Below the pieces are notes generated by a model. The model saw nothing but the letters and a program-made list of their open reading frames with translations. It had not been told where the DNA came from and searched no databases. Made by a program: the position numbers and the translations under genes. A stretch of DNA of 64,000 nt. Origin: Progne subis subis. Lineage: Eukaryota; Chordata; Aves; Passeriformes; Hirundinidae. Within the stretch, counting starts at the first letter, position 1; every line of letters begins with the position of its first letter. This document shows positions 39,208 to 52,117 of the stretch, piece after piece. The stretch is from positions 2,294,001 to 2,358,000 of the forward strand of contig JAKJHU010000016.1 of the NCBI GenBank assembly GCA_022316685.1. Direction: 5' to 3'.

Positions 39208-40028
39208 CCCTTTTCCTAGGCTTTTTGTGCTTGTGAAGGTCAAGGAACTGGCCACGCCAGAAACTGAATTTCTGAATACATCCACAGTCCAGGTATATTT
39301 CAGACAGATGCTCTCATTCTCAGACTGCCCTGCCAATGACCTTAACCCTGATTTGGAAGGACAACTCAATCTACTATAAAGAGGAGAGATGATTTAGTCT
39401 CCAGCCATGCTGACAGAGTCTTGGACCTCTCTGAACACAGTTTGTCATTTGTGCTGAAACATCAAATCATTTGGTAATATGAACTATCTCCCACCAGCGA
39501 TTAAGCTGAGACTAATTACTACTCTTTCCCTCTAAAATCTGGCTCTGAATAATCCCAGTGATAAATTTTTTCTCTCTGTATTTCCCATCTCCATAACAAA
39601 ATGTAATGCATAACAATCTATTTAATCATCTATCGATACTATTTTCTCCAACTATCGAAGGCCAGACACAAGAAAAGACAAGACAATTTTCTGTGGCCAT
39701 TGCTGGAAACTGCATTATACCAGGTTAGAACTTAACAAAAGTCTGATTTGTTAAAAACTGCCATTCCTTTCTTCAAAGCTTCTTTATCCACATCTCCAAA
39801 CTCACCAACTGATCCCCCAAATCTGAAAAGCAATTTGGGTCAAATTGAACATTGTTGAATAACTGTAAACCCTCTGGTGAGGTGCCATCTCAGCTCATGG
39901 CATAAGAAAATCATGGTCCAGGAGAAATGCTGACACATGGCAGCAGCAAGGCATCTCTAAATAAAAATAGCAGAAGCTTGGCAGCCAGATGCAGTCCACC
40001 TTTGGTGAAGGAGGAGGTAAATAAAGCC
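37023..40028. other. Unique sequence, no gene confirmed
   Basis: This is mostly A/T-rich. At 38549-38687 there is a segment bounded by CTCTGCAG and CAG|GTAGTC with one open frame, followed by a GC-rich patch to about 38770. I recognise no domain in it (see findings). The T38 homopolymer is listed separately. Confidence 0.5.
39170..39207. repeat. Homopolymer T tract, 38 bases
   Basis: An uninterrupted run of 38 T on the plus strand, followed by CCCTTTTCC. On the minus strand it is a poly(A), as in a recent retroposon tail, but no element body is apparent at its upstream (39208 onward) side. The length is at risk of sequencing error. Confidence 0.92.
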
Positions 40029-40034
40029 CATGGT

Positions 40035-40570
40035 TGTTGTTGTGTATTATTTAGGGTTTATATTGTATTTCATTTTTATATTGGGTTTTGTATATATTGG
40101 GTTTCTTCTGTACTCCCACCTTCCCCTGGAAAGTGTATCACACCGAAGCTCCTCCCTGCTCCTTTTCCCCGCCCGTTCTCCCTCACTGGAATGTAATCCA
40201 ACTCTGTTCCATTCCCACCTTATCCCTGATTGGGTAGTGGCTTGTCCCCGCCTCTAGCCCCTTACCCCTGGATAAAGCCAGGGTAAAGGGGTGGAAAATT
40301 CCTTTTGGCTGGGGGACTGGGACCGGACTCCTGACCCTGCGGGGGCAGGACCACAAGAGAAAGACTGAATAAAGCCCAGATTCCCCCTGGATCAAGTGCA
40401 AAGCCTTCCTTTTGCCATCAGGCAGGCTCCTGATCTCTCTAAAGAAAAAAGTTCACAGGCGCTTTGGGATCTATGGGGCTCTGGGGAAAAATCCTTCCAA
40501 CTGTGGTTTGTCTCTCAAGCCAGCTGAGGCAAAAACAGAGCCGAGGTCCGAGAGAGAGAGAGACACCATG
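40035..40570 (+). mobile_element. Solo LTR of an endogenous retrovirus, about 536 bp, 6-bp TSD
   Basis: The element begins TGTTGTTGTG and is bounded by CATGGT at 40029-40034 and 40571-40576. A 6-bp duplication again points to a class II (ERVK-like) element. The U3 is T/A-rich at its start. A GATAAAGC TATA-like motif lies at about 40271-40278 and a polyadenylation signal AATAAA at 40368-40373. The spacing is typical of an LTR. The R-U5 part extends to a GA-repeat end (GAGAGAGAGAGACACCATG). The 3' end does not show a clean CA, so the exact boundary may be off by a few bases. No viral genes flank it. It is not obviously the same family as the LTR at 36.3 kb. Confidence 0.75.
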
Positions 40571-40576
40571 CATGGT

Positions 40577-43500
40577 TACAGTCCCCACAGGAAAAAGACT
40601 GCCAGCAGCACCTCAGGAATGACCTTATACAGGGCCAGCAGGTGGGTCTGGAGAAGGTGAAGGCAGTCAAGCAAGAGATTAAGAAAGAGTGAACATAAAG
40701 GGAAAGTGGAAACGAAAGGAAAGGGAAGGGAAGACAGAAGAAAAAATGGAAAACTGAGGAATTAAAGCCAGTGAGAGGACAGATATGGGGGAAAGATGGT
40801 GTCAAATGTGCTATTTGGAAAAGCAGTCAACTCCTCTGCTGAAGGAAAACAAAGCTCAATATGATTTTGTTTGGTACAGGGAAAAGAAACATCCCATTAC
40901 TGAAATCTGTGACAGGCTACAGCATTATTCCACTCCTGTGTCAGGAAAGAGCTGCTAGTGTTTAACTAGTCAAGGTAGACACCAGACTGTGAGGGACAGG
41001 GAGAAAGAGAAATGCCAGCTTGGCTGCTCTTTAGCAGGATGGTAAAACTCTTAATTTTCAGTAAGGTGAGTAGCTGAGAGAAATTAGATCTTACCATGGT
41101 TCCATGGCAAAAAGACAGCTGTATTGCTTGGCTTGACTTCTTGTGGCTTCAATCTCTCCCTACCCTAAGTTAAATGTGTGTTGTGAAGCAAGCGCTCTCC
41201 GCATTCTCTGCAGAACTGGGGCAGGTGAAGAGGCTGCTCTTCCCTGAGCGCAGAGGGAAAGACAAGTTCAAGTTTTAGGTGGTCACACTTTCTCATATTT
41301 AGGAGGTGGGAGTTTTCCTATCAGTATGTAGGTATCTGGGTACCTCTGGAAAAATATCAGGACCTACACTGAAACTGGAAGGCCAGGAGTGGGGCAGAGT
41401 CCTGGTGTGCTCTGTGCCTGCCGCAGACAGGCACTGTGGCAAGCGAGCCATGGGTGTCTGCTTCGCCTGCTGCTGAATATCTTCTAATGAACTGAAATAC
41501 TGACACATGGAAAAATGTTGGAGCCATTTAATAGTTACCTTCAGCACTTGGAGAGCCAATGCACTGCACAGTAAGTACAGAAGTCCGGTGCTTTCCAGAA
41601 AATTTGCAGAATAGCACAAATGATTATTGTAGCGCTGCCCTCTAAGTGCCAAAGTTTCTGTTTATTTAAAAACCTCCGTTGTGAGCATATTATTAAAGTG
41701 CATATTATTTGCCTTGTCGTAGAGATGGCAAAGGGAGACCATTATTTCTATCAGGCTAGTTTATCTTCTTTGAAAAGAAAATATCCAGGTCCAGTCAAAT
41801 CTAACAATAGTTTGTAGGAAAAACACTGACATTAAAACAATGTAAAAACATGCACTGCAACAATTTTAAAAATCTGATTCCTCTTTCAACACTTAGGTCT
41901 GTGTTTTTAGGTTGATTCAGGCTTAAATGTAGCACTCTGTTTCAGTTGGTGAAATGCTGTGGATGTATTTGAAAAGAGCAACATTTCTCCCTTAGAGAGC
42001 AGTAAATTTTCGAAGTGTTTGCAGTTTGTTCTTTGCAGATGGATGAAAAAAGGAGGGAATCCACCTCAGAAATTATTAGAATACTGTCATAGTATCATTC
42101 ATCTTGGCAAAAGTTGACTGAGCAGATGATGAAGATCCACTTAACTTGGACTCAATCAAAGGTTTTGCTATTTTCATTTCACAGGCCAGATGTAGCTCAT
42201 CACCAGTTGGAGCTGATTTCAGAAGAGGTGTTAGAGTTTGCTGGTCCAAGAGAGGATCTGATCCAGGCATCAAAGGGAGCCACGAGAGAAGTGTGTACTC
42301 TCCCCCTGGCTCGCAATTGTCTGCGCTGCCGCCTGCTCAGCTCCACGCCACCATCCCAGGGCAGGGGCTCCTGTGCTCCCTCCTCAGCCTCCCCTCCTAC
42401 CCCAATGCATTGTCCTGCTGGCAGACAGCTAAAGAGCACAGACTTGGTGCCTGCACAAAAGTGAGAAGGAATTGATAATAAACACAATCCTGTGCTGGGA
42501 GAATCAGGAGCCAGCTTCCTGCTGTGTGTTCACTTGACTCACCTGCGCCCATACACTGAGCAAGGAGGTAGCCATCTCCTCGCATTTATCCTTTGTGGCT
42601 TTTGAACTTCTTCACTCTTCTTGTGGGGAACATATTCTACCTTATCTGTGCAGCATCTGTTGCCTGGTGTTTCTGACTTGCGCCAGAAGCTTTACTGGTC
42701 TAAAATGACTGAAATGCTTTTTTGTGATGCCCACTGCATTCACGATGGAAAAGGTTGATCAATATCCCAGCAGGATGCAAAAAGTGTGTGTCCTACCTTT
42801 TCTTAGGTCCTAAACAAGAGTGTGGCTGAAACATTATTTATGCCTACTCTGTCCTATTTCTATCACTGATTCTAATCAGAGTTCAGTACATTTCTTGAAA
42901 ACAAAAGCCCTTGCAAGCAGTGATAAATAGATAGTATCAATTACTGTGCTATTTATGCAGTAGAGCTTTTTTTTTTTTTTTTTTCTTTGATTGTGATTCA
43001 GCATCACACAGAGGGTCCACCTGAGACACTGTGAACTTCAGAACATAACTAGAATTTCTCTAGGGTTTACATTTTTCCTGATGCTTCACACAGAGTGACT
43101 TTTATCTCTCTCATAGATTTTCTGTGAATAGGTCATGGGAGTCTCAGACCTATTTATAAACATTTATAAGATGTTTATAAAAAACACTAGCAACTTAAAG
43201 CTTTCTATCTGATAATGTTTCTATTATTTCTATTATTTTCAGTCTCTGACTGGATAATCTTAAAAAGCCTCTAGCCAGCAAAGCAAGAAAACTTCATTAG
43301 GATGTTGCAATCAAAGCAATTGAAACAGTTGTTTGGGTTTTCCAGCATATTTCCAGCACAGATTTATGCTGGTGTCAGAAACCATGGTCCAGCTGCAGAC
43401 TTTACAAAGTCAAAACTGTGCCTGGTTGTGAAAACAGACTTTATAATGCTTTTTTACAATGTTCTGTTCCAATAAAGACTATTCAAATCCACCCACTCCA

Positions 43501-46500
43501 CATGTGTGAATGGATGAACCAATCGAAATTCCCATTGTAACAATAGAATATTAGAATAGCAAATATATCTATCAGTGTTAGAAAAGATGGGCTGCCAGTT
43601 TTGTGCTTCTCCTTTCACATTTATTCATTTATCATCATGCCAGTGACAGCAATGAAAAAAAAAGTCAAAAGACGAAAAAAAAAAACCCACCCAAGCCACC
43701 ATTGCCCCAGCAATAACGATTTGGAACATTTTCATAAATGTTCTTTTCAAGACATGCCCTACTCAATGAAATAGATGCCTGAAATCATGCATACTTCAAT
43801 GTATTTCCTTTTCACATTCCTTCTGGACGTGTATTTATATGCCAACTCGTCTTCATAAATTTCAGACTGGCCTTATAATAGCACAAATTAATGATGCCAC
43901 TAGAAAAGAACTCCTGCTTTCAAAGGAGCAATAATCATGTCAGAGGTGCAGTTGGCATGAAGATGATTGAGTTGCACCTCTTCTCTGAGATATTTTCAGG
44001 GATGAATCATCCCTTACATAACGTATAGCAATGGACAATTTTCCATGTTACTCTGATCCCTCATGCCATCACATTTAATTGTGTAACAGTCAGTCACTAC
44101 TGCATAAATTTGCCTCCTCAATGATTTGTTGTAAGACCGTGGTAGATGTGTTTTCAGTAAGCTGATTTGAGATTTCAGGAGACACACGTCTGACACTGCA
44201 CTGGATTGCAGGAACTGCAGGACTGTGATACACCTTTCTGGAGACAAACTCTCTTTCTGACTTTTTGATGTGAGCTAATTGGAACTCCTCTCTTGAACAT
44301 TACCTCCTCCACTGTGAACAATTAAATGGGAAAATTAAAGACAATAAAAAGTCACTTTACTCTAAATAAAAAGTCCTTATTACAGACTTTGCATAATAGA
44401 CATTTTCATATCCTCATACATCAAAATTTTGCTTAACTTCTTGCCACATTTTCCAGGCTCTGCTTTGCATCTCTCTTTAAGAGAAGTTTAGATTAATTAT
44501 CCATCTAATATTGTGAGCTAAATACACTCACCAAAAGCCAAATGCTCATTCTGTACAACGATGCAGCTACAGCATTGCTGATAGGATACAGACTATTATC
44601 AGACTTTCACATTGGTCTGCTAAAGCATTCTTTGGCTTACTGAGTATTTTAATAAGCCAGAGTTCATTTTACACAATGAATATTTTTACTGAACTTTTTA
44701 ATTGTGGACTCTGGTGAAGAATGAAAATACACAGAAGAAGTTTAAATCAATTGTTTTATATTAACTACCAATCATTCAGGTGGGTTCCATACCTGGAAAG
44801 CCCACAAACACTGGGCTTCCTCAGAGAAATGTTTTTAATAGGAAAGTGTAGATCTGGCATGGTGCATCAGGCTGCTGTTTCACACAGTGCTTCACAGAGT
44901 ATGGAATACTTATCAAACACCCTCTCTTCAGGGCTGACAACATCTCATATCAGCTTGGCCTGTGACACCCCAGTATGCCAGGGAGTTGTGAAGTATGTTT
45001 ATATCTGCGTTGACTCCTACCTTGCTGAGGCCAATTCATTCTGTTCAAGTTTGGATGTGTAAATGAAGTGACTGAGTTAGCAACCTAGGTGCCCTACAAC
45101 TTTAGTTGGTTGGGTTTTGTGCTGTTGCATTGAGATTCGCGCCCTTGAACTATGTCTCTCTTCCCTTCCACTGAGCCTAGCTTACCTCAGTGAGGTGCCA
45201 AGAGCTACATGGGATAAATTAAATTAAAATTTGATGACGTTCTGAAAAAAAAAAATTTAAGACCCTGTAACTATTAAAGGAGAATGCCTGTTAACAAATG
45301 AAATACCAGATCAAATCTCCTCTGGTGAGGAGGAAAATTGATTGGACTTTTACTAACACTGATATTTCAAAATCTTCGACAGATACCAAGTTCTTTTTAC
45401 CAGAGATTTGGGGATGCACAGATATATTATCTAACATATTCCACCCCGTGGATACCTCTGTGAGAGATCACAGATATTATCTAGTCCTGGTAGACACTTA
45501 CTCTGGGATAATGATTTTAACATAAGCCTTCACTGAATGAGTTCTGCACAGAGTTCGAGAGAGGGCTTATCTAACCCACAGTAATGTTGAAGAAAAATCT
45601 ACAAAACATTAACACAAGATCTTAGCAAACCTAAGTTGTTCAATGTACTTGGGACCATATGTCAAAAATTTTATCTCTCTGGATCTCTCTGGATAAGCAG
45701 AGAGTATCAAAGCTGGTTACAAAAGATCTGACAGTAATTCATGTTACATAAAATAAAATGCAAGCAAGTAAACTGCTTCCTCACTTCTAAGTTGTTTCCA
45801 GAGTAATAGGCAGTTGCCTCAGCTGGCCATATTCCTTTGGTTGTTTGCCCACAAAATCCATTTGAGAACATATTTGAAAATTACTGCAAATGGTTGGACA
45901 ATATTTTTCTAAAAACTATTATTTGAAGAAAAAAGAAAATTGCACAAATGACCAGAATGACTTTACCTCCTCTGTTTAAATAACTTTGTATTAATTTTCC
46001 TGCTTTTCCTTCTTTCTAAGTGTCCTTCTAGGACACTGGTCTCAGCTGATGGAAATTTGGTTCCAGCTGATGGAAAAATCATGTATTTCCACACTTCTGT
46101 GAATAAAACTAAACTTATTTTTTTTAAGCAATAAATTAGAGCAATGTTCTATTCAATTTTCTCTGCAGTGGCTTGGCCTCTGTAGTGAGGTAGTGAAACT
46201 CAGTAACTTTGTATTTTTATGTTTTAGTGGATGCTACTGCATGCAGAAAACTTCCTAGCTTCTAAATATTATGGATTTGCTGGCTTTTAGTGCATTTCTT
46301 GACAGTGCAATCAATCTTTCATCCAGTTTTCTTTTTATAAAGAAATGACAACTTTTAAAAGAAAAATAAAAGAGAAGACAACATGATTTAAGGTCTGGAT
46401 TTACACACAATTTTCTTCGGGGTAAGGATGAGGAAAGACAAAAAGCCTGAGTGACAGCTACATTATGAGATGTGTGAAATGGGCTCCTCTTGCTAGACTC

Positions 46501-47234
46501 TCTCAACACAACTGTTAACCTCCCATTGCACAGAGATTTAAACTGGTATGTAAACAAAGCATGGGCTATTCGTTTTGTGTATCCTCTCTTCTTGAACAAT
46601 CCATTTCTTTGCTTTGAAATTTACTTTTGATCTTTACAGTCTGTCAGTTTAACCAATATATTGAAAGAAATTTGTAATAGACTCTTTGCATAGATTTACC
46701 AAAATTTCAGGTGCTTTATTTCCTTTGTTAACAAATATTCTCATACTAAATCCAAATACACAGCACTGTGCCAGATGTTAAGAAGAAAACAAACTCTGTC
46801 CTGGACAAAATCAAAACGTTCAATAAAAAGAACAAAAACATAATGCTTCTTGGCAATCCAACCTCTTCACATGGCCTGCAAGTCCCAAGTATTTCTATAC
46901 CCAGTTTGTGGAAACCTGCACCAACTTCTATTCAGGATCTGAGACAAAGGGCCCAGTGTTTACAATATTAATCAGGTTCTGAACGTTCTAAGCTTATTTT
47001 AGGGCCTTAAACTAGAATGTAGTCCTTTGGCAACCTATCAGCTACATTTATTCAAACAAAATTGTATATAAAATTGTTATTCAAGAATTGGAAAGAACTC
47101 TTTTTCTGCATCTTTTTCTCTTTACAAAGAAAATTTTCACTGAATCTATAAGACGAGCCTTATTCAAATGAGCTCGTTTTATTTCCATGGAGAAATAAGA
47201 GTTTCTATGAATATTTGTCACATAGTAGGTATTT
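40577..47234. other. Unique sequence, no gene confirmed
   Basis: A purine-rich stretch lies at about 40655-40765, just after the LTR. Frames up to 117 codons occur (41299-41652 minus) with no recognised domain. Two short frames at 44.7-45.5 kb contain weak integrase-like strings (see findings). A T run lies at 42968-42984. A small perfect stem (AGAGGTGCA/TGCACCTCT) lies at 43942-43981. Short direct duplications occur near 45680-45700 (CTCTCTGGAT) and 46043-46074 (CAGCTGATGGAAA). Confidence 0.5.
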
Positions 47235-47241
47235 TCCCCAC

Positions 47242-48296
47242 TGTGGTGGGCTGACCACCTGGAGATCAGGTGCCCACCAAGCTGCTCTATCATTCTGCTC
47301 CTTGGCTGGGTGAAAGTAGGGAGAAAATAATGCGGGAGGTTTGTGGGCCGAGATAAGGACAGGGAGATTGCTCAGCATTTACCATCTTGGGCAAAACAGA
47401 CTTGACTTGAGGAAAATTAATTTAATTTATTACCATTCAAATCAGAGTTGGGTAATGAGAAATAAAAACTAAATCTTCAAACAACTTCCTTCCACACCTC
47501 CCTTCCTACCAGGCTTTACTTCACTCCTGATTTCTCTACCTCCTCCCCCTCAGCAACACAGTGGGATGGGGAATGGCAGCTGCAGTGAGTTTATCACACT
47601 CTGTCTCTGCTCCTTCCTCCTCACTCTCTGCTCCTGCTCCAGCATGGCATCGCTCCCACGGGAGACAGTCCTCCCTGAACTTCTTCAACATCAGTCCTTC
47701 CCGCAGGTTCTTCACAAACTGCTCCAGTGTGGGTCCTTATGGGGCCACAGGTCCTGCCAGAAAACCTGCTCCAGCATGGGCTCCTCTCTCCACAGATCCA
47801 CAGGTGCTGCCAGTGTCCTGCAGCAGTGCAGGCTTCCCATGGGGTCACAGCCAAATCTGCTTGCTCCGTTGTGGGCTCCCCTGTGAGCTGTAGGTGGATC
47901 TCTGCTCCCCCATGGACCTTCACGTGTCATGTGGGCACACCCTGCCTCACCATGGGCTGCCCCACAGGCTGCAGGGGAATCTCAGCTCCAGCACCTGGAA
48001 CACCTCCTGCCTCTCCTCCTTCACTCACCTGGGGGTCTGCAGAGATGTTACATAATCTTACTCCTTACTCTCCAGCTGCTCTTACTGCAGGGTTTTCTTT
48101 TTCCCTTTGCTAAACAAGTTATCCTAGAGGTGCTACCACCATCACTGACTGGCCCAGCCTTGGCCAGCTGCAGGTCCATCTTGGAGCCATCTGGTATTGG
48201 CTCCACCAGCTGTGAGGGAAGCTTCTAGCAGCTTCTCACAGAAGCCACCACAGTTGTCCCCTTGCTACCAAAACTTTGTTATGCAAACCCAACACA
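47242..48296 (-). mobile_element. Avian ERV LTR (ERVL-like family), about 1,055 bp, minus orientation
   Basis: The two ends form an imperfect inverted repeat: TGTGGTGGG at 47242-47250 and CCCAACACA at 48288-48296, with 8 of 9 positions matching as reverse complements. Both flanks carry TCCCCA (47235-47240 and 48297-48302), with one extra base at the left junction. LTR sense is minus: the AATAAA signal is the complement of TTTATT at 47426-47431. The U3 contains degenerate repeats built around GCTCCAGCATGG (near 47636, 47719, 47768 and 47861). I recognise the whole as a very common avian LTR type; the assignment to ERVL is from memory. The several 100-128-codon frames here are repeat artefacts. 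No viral genes adjoin it, so it is a solo LTR. Confidence 0.82.
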
Positions 48297-48302
48297 TCCC
48301 CA

Positions 48303-51300
48303 AAATTTCAAAATAAAACTGCTTACAGGAGTCAAAAAGCACTCGGTTGTTTGGGGTTATTTTAACAGAAGGCTAGAACTCAGATAGTACGACATGGAGT
48401 TTTTTGAGTTAGGTTTTTTTAGAGATGTGACTCTAACAGCTGGGTAGTTAGCTGCTTTTAATGATATTATTCTCACAACTTGTGTCAGCATTGCCTGGAG
48501 CCACAGAAAGCTGCTGAGTATTGTAGAGTTTCTAGTAAACAAAAATCAGTGTAAAATGTGAACAAAGCTACACCGATGATTTAGACAAAATGAAATGGCC
48601 AAGGGTAAACTCCTTCTTACCCCCTGGTCTGCAAATTGGAAAGGGAAATCAGTGCAACATTGCAGTGAGCACCACAGATGGACAGAAATGGATGTGATTT
48701 ACAGAAGCAAAGGTAAATGGAGGTGGAGGGAAGGTGGTAGCAGGGAAGCTGAGGAAGTCAGATCCCAGCTGCTGTGTAACCATGGGCAACTACATGGACT
48801 CACAGGGAATTTCAAAGGTGCCAGCACAACAGTCTTTGGGGTCTGCCAAAGAGCCAGATGCTGGTGCAGAGTGAATATTCCAGAGTGTTTGCCATACGGT
48901 TTTCAGAATTCTACCTGATCATCTTCCCATCTCCTTTGGAAAACCCAGTGGTATGTTAATTATCAACTTCATAGGAGAAAAAATATCCACAGTAAGCTTA
49001 ATGAGTTTACAGAACTTTTGCTTAAATGCAAAATGCAAAATGCAAAATGCAAAAAAAAAAAAAAAAAAAGACACTGTTAGAGTGTGTTAAAATTCATGGG
49101 CAATGTATAATATTCATGGCCTCTTTGATTAAAAATGAAATTCTTCTTTCTGTAACACCCAGGGATTTTCATTAAAGCAAAATGAAGATCTTAACTGCAG
49201 CTAGTAAAAGCAGCAGCTGGCGATGAAACTGGTAGAGCTATATGGCCTGTGACGTGTTCTTTCCCTACTTCTCACCTCTAGCGAGGCAACACATCTTCCC
49301 CATCTTCCTTTCTTCTGAAAGCCTTCTGACCACTGGAGAAATATGAGAGTCCTGTAATAATTCGTGGTTAAGTTGTTCTGATGAGAAGGGTAAACTGAAG
49401 GTATAGATTTGCAATTGGTAGATGCCTGTCTGTTGATTAGTTATAACTGTGTTTTTATTTCCATCTCTCCTCCAGAGGATATAAAAGCAGTCACCTGTCA
49501 GCCCAATGCAGCAATGAAATTCAGCAGCCTATTGTCCCAATCACTGCTTTCAATCACTCTAAACGGTCTCCAGAGACAATCATTATTATAGGACATGTTC
49601 CTAAGAGTAGATAAATGGAGCTCAACCTGCCAGCCTGCATAGGGAAAGATGGACAGTCTTGGCCAAAAATATGAAAGGGCCTGGAGCTTTATTGACATTT
49701 ACATCAAAAATAGTTAGCAATGAAAGCAGCTGTTGTGGAGAGCTTTCACCACAACGTGTTTGGAATATGCTGTGAATTGAAATACAGACCTCCTGACAAG
49801 CAATTTACCTTCTGTCATTCTCCATGTGCTTGCAGCATTACTGGGTACTTGCTGTGATAGCCCACTTAAAGCTGCACATGTGTACAGTTTGGATGAAAGA
49901 TTAACTGCAATTTGAGGCAGGAAGTAACGAATTGTGGAGTGTCATTCATAATGGCCGACATTGTCATCTGCGGGGTGACACCACAGCAAGAAGGTGCCTC
50001 TGTTGTGATGAGTTTATAGATTCAGATGTCATTCATCCTAATGAAGATCTGCCTACAGTTCTAATAAGCAGAGTGTGAGACAGCTCAGGATTATAAGCAT
50101 TAATCTGCCTTGTTTGTTGACATTAACGTGATGACTAAAATGCCATTATGCAAGAAATTCTTTTGAAAGCTATTAAAAAGGGGCAATCTTAAAAGGAGTA
50201 TTACAGCCCAGAACAGAATATGTGCCAGGAGTTAATTTGCATGTTTACTCTTTTTATTTTCTACACTGCATTGATTTTTTTTTCTCCTCTAAATAAGTTA
50301 GGCTGCACAGAAGTTTTTGGTATTTCATGAGCATAGTACGACTTACTGTAGCTGATATACAACCCACATGCTGGTTTCCCCTAATGCAAAACGTAAATCC
50401 ATTAACCCCTGGTGCTGATGGCAGATTATGTTAAATAAAAATAACAATGCAATAAATATTTAGCTGATACCTTGTGAAAATAACAAACCCAAATCATGCC
50501 AAGCACACTTAAAAGGAAGACTTATGATAATATTTAATTTAAATAATTGACCTAATATGTGAGTAGATTGGATTTTCTTTTCAGGCACAGAAATAAGCTA
50601 TTTCAAACTGATGCGGTGCTCTTGACTATGGGGGTCAATGGAGAACTGCCAAGGCTGATTTTTCCAAAGACATCAAGACTCTTACAAGTCATTATCAACG
50701 GGAATTGAAATAAATCTGTGTGTAAATCTCTGTTTAAAGAAGGCTAGAAGAAGGATATTAAGGATTTTGATCTTTATCCCTGCAGAAGTGGATGACATAC
50801 ATAAAAATGGATGTATGCCTGTCTTCTCAACTAAGCTTAAATGAAAACTGTATTCACTAGGAAAATCCTGACAGCAATCTAGATATGGCATAAGATATTT
50901 TCTTTCTAGCTGCACCTAAGAGACCCAGGGGACAGGTTTTAAAGGACAATCAATGATGCAGATGGGGGACCCCTTTGCACTTACAGATGCTTTTTTCTTT
51001 ACACCTAGTTCTTAAAATAAACTTGAAAATTCTTAATTTTTAATTTATGTAAGACACATTTCAACAGAACATATATATTTTTGCTGTCTGGATGTGGAAC
51101 AAATTACACTCAGCAGCAGGAGATTTGGATTGGGGATAGGTTAGTAAAAGATTTTCTAAAAAGGTTAATCGAAATCTAGTGGCAGCTGTTACCTTTGTAA
51201 TGTGTCAGTGGAGGGTAAGGTGAAAGATTTGTCTTGACATATGTTTGCCCATATATCAATGGATACAGGTGAAGCAATTTAAAAACAAGGAGGATATGGG

Positions 51301-52117
51301 AGACGTGCTGCAGGCCAAGGAAACTGTGGGCTGCATCTTCACAGTGTTTTGAAATCTTTGTGAAAGGGACAAAACTAAATAGTCATATCTACCAGAGTTT
51401 TAACAAGAGAAGGGTGGAAAGTAAATCCGTGTTATGTGTGGGACCATTGGAGGCTGTTTCTAATGAGAGCCTTATTGCAATTCTCTGAGTTAGTGACTGA
51501 AAACTACATGCAACAGCAGGGATCTTCGTTTTCCCTTTGCACAAGGGTTCTTTTTTGCTGAGTCAGGACAGCCTTAGAAAGGTCCTTTTGTTACACTAGT
51601 CTAAGCACATCTAAACTGGAAACTACAATTACCTAAGGGTGCAATTATTCCACAGGAGATCCAGCTTCCTTTGTCAGGCAAAAGAAGTTTCTGTTTAAGG
51701 TGAAGGATAAACTGCCCATTCGTGGTTTCTACTTTTTGGGCTGCAAGTCAAGTCTAGTATGGCATCTACAAATGACAGACCTTCAGGTAGGGAAGACACT
51801 GGACTCCAAATGCAATAAGTGGGATGAGTCAGAAGTCTTGGACAAGGGCTTAAAAGGGACACAGCTCAAAGCAAGGAGCTGACAGAAGTCATGGTGCAAC
51901 ATTTTAAGCCCAGCCAACTAAGGGAACCCCACAGATGGAAATAATCCTAAGTGTCAGATTACAGAGGTCTCTAATGAAAGCAGGGATCTGGTCTCCTTTC
52001 AAACAGTCAAACTGAGCACAATTTTATTAAATGACAGGATCTGGAGAAAGTGGCACTTCCCTTCTCCCCTGTTTCTGGGCCAGAGTAGAAGCTGGCAAGT
52101 GTGAGACTCAGGTCCAT
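48303..52117. other. A/T-rich unique sequence, possible conserved non-coding part, no gene seen
   Basis: No element was recognised apart from the ATGCAAA repeat. The interval about 49840-50500 is free of simple repeats and of long frames and is rich in ATTA/TAAT cores and balanced words. That is how many vertebrate developmental enhancers look. This impression cannot be confirmed without alignment. A TATAAAAG string at 49480-49487 has no supporting promoter context. Confidence 0.45.
49026..49069. repeat. (ATGCAAA)4 heptamer repeat followed by poly(A)
   Basis: Four copies of ATGCAAA (49026-49050) lead into about 19 A (to 49069). It could be a small tandem duplication next to a poly(A) tail. 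The heptamer resembles an octamer-factor core (ATGCAAAT), but the last base is not T. Confidence 0.85.

Noticed and set aside
41299..41652. 117-codon minus-strand frame
   Set aside because: No recognised domain, isolated, and not supported by splice or promoter signals.
47561..48228. Several overlapping 99-128-codon frames on both strands
   Set aside because: They lie wholly inside the ERV LTR and arise from its GC-rich tandem motif.
49480..49487. TATAAAAG string resembling a TATA box
   Set aside because: Surrounding DNA lacks other promoter features, and such strings are expected by chance in A/T-rich DNA.
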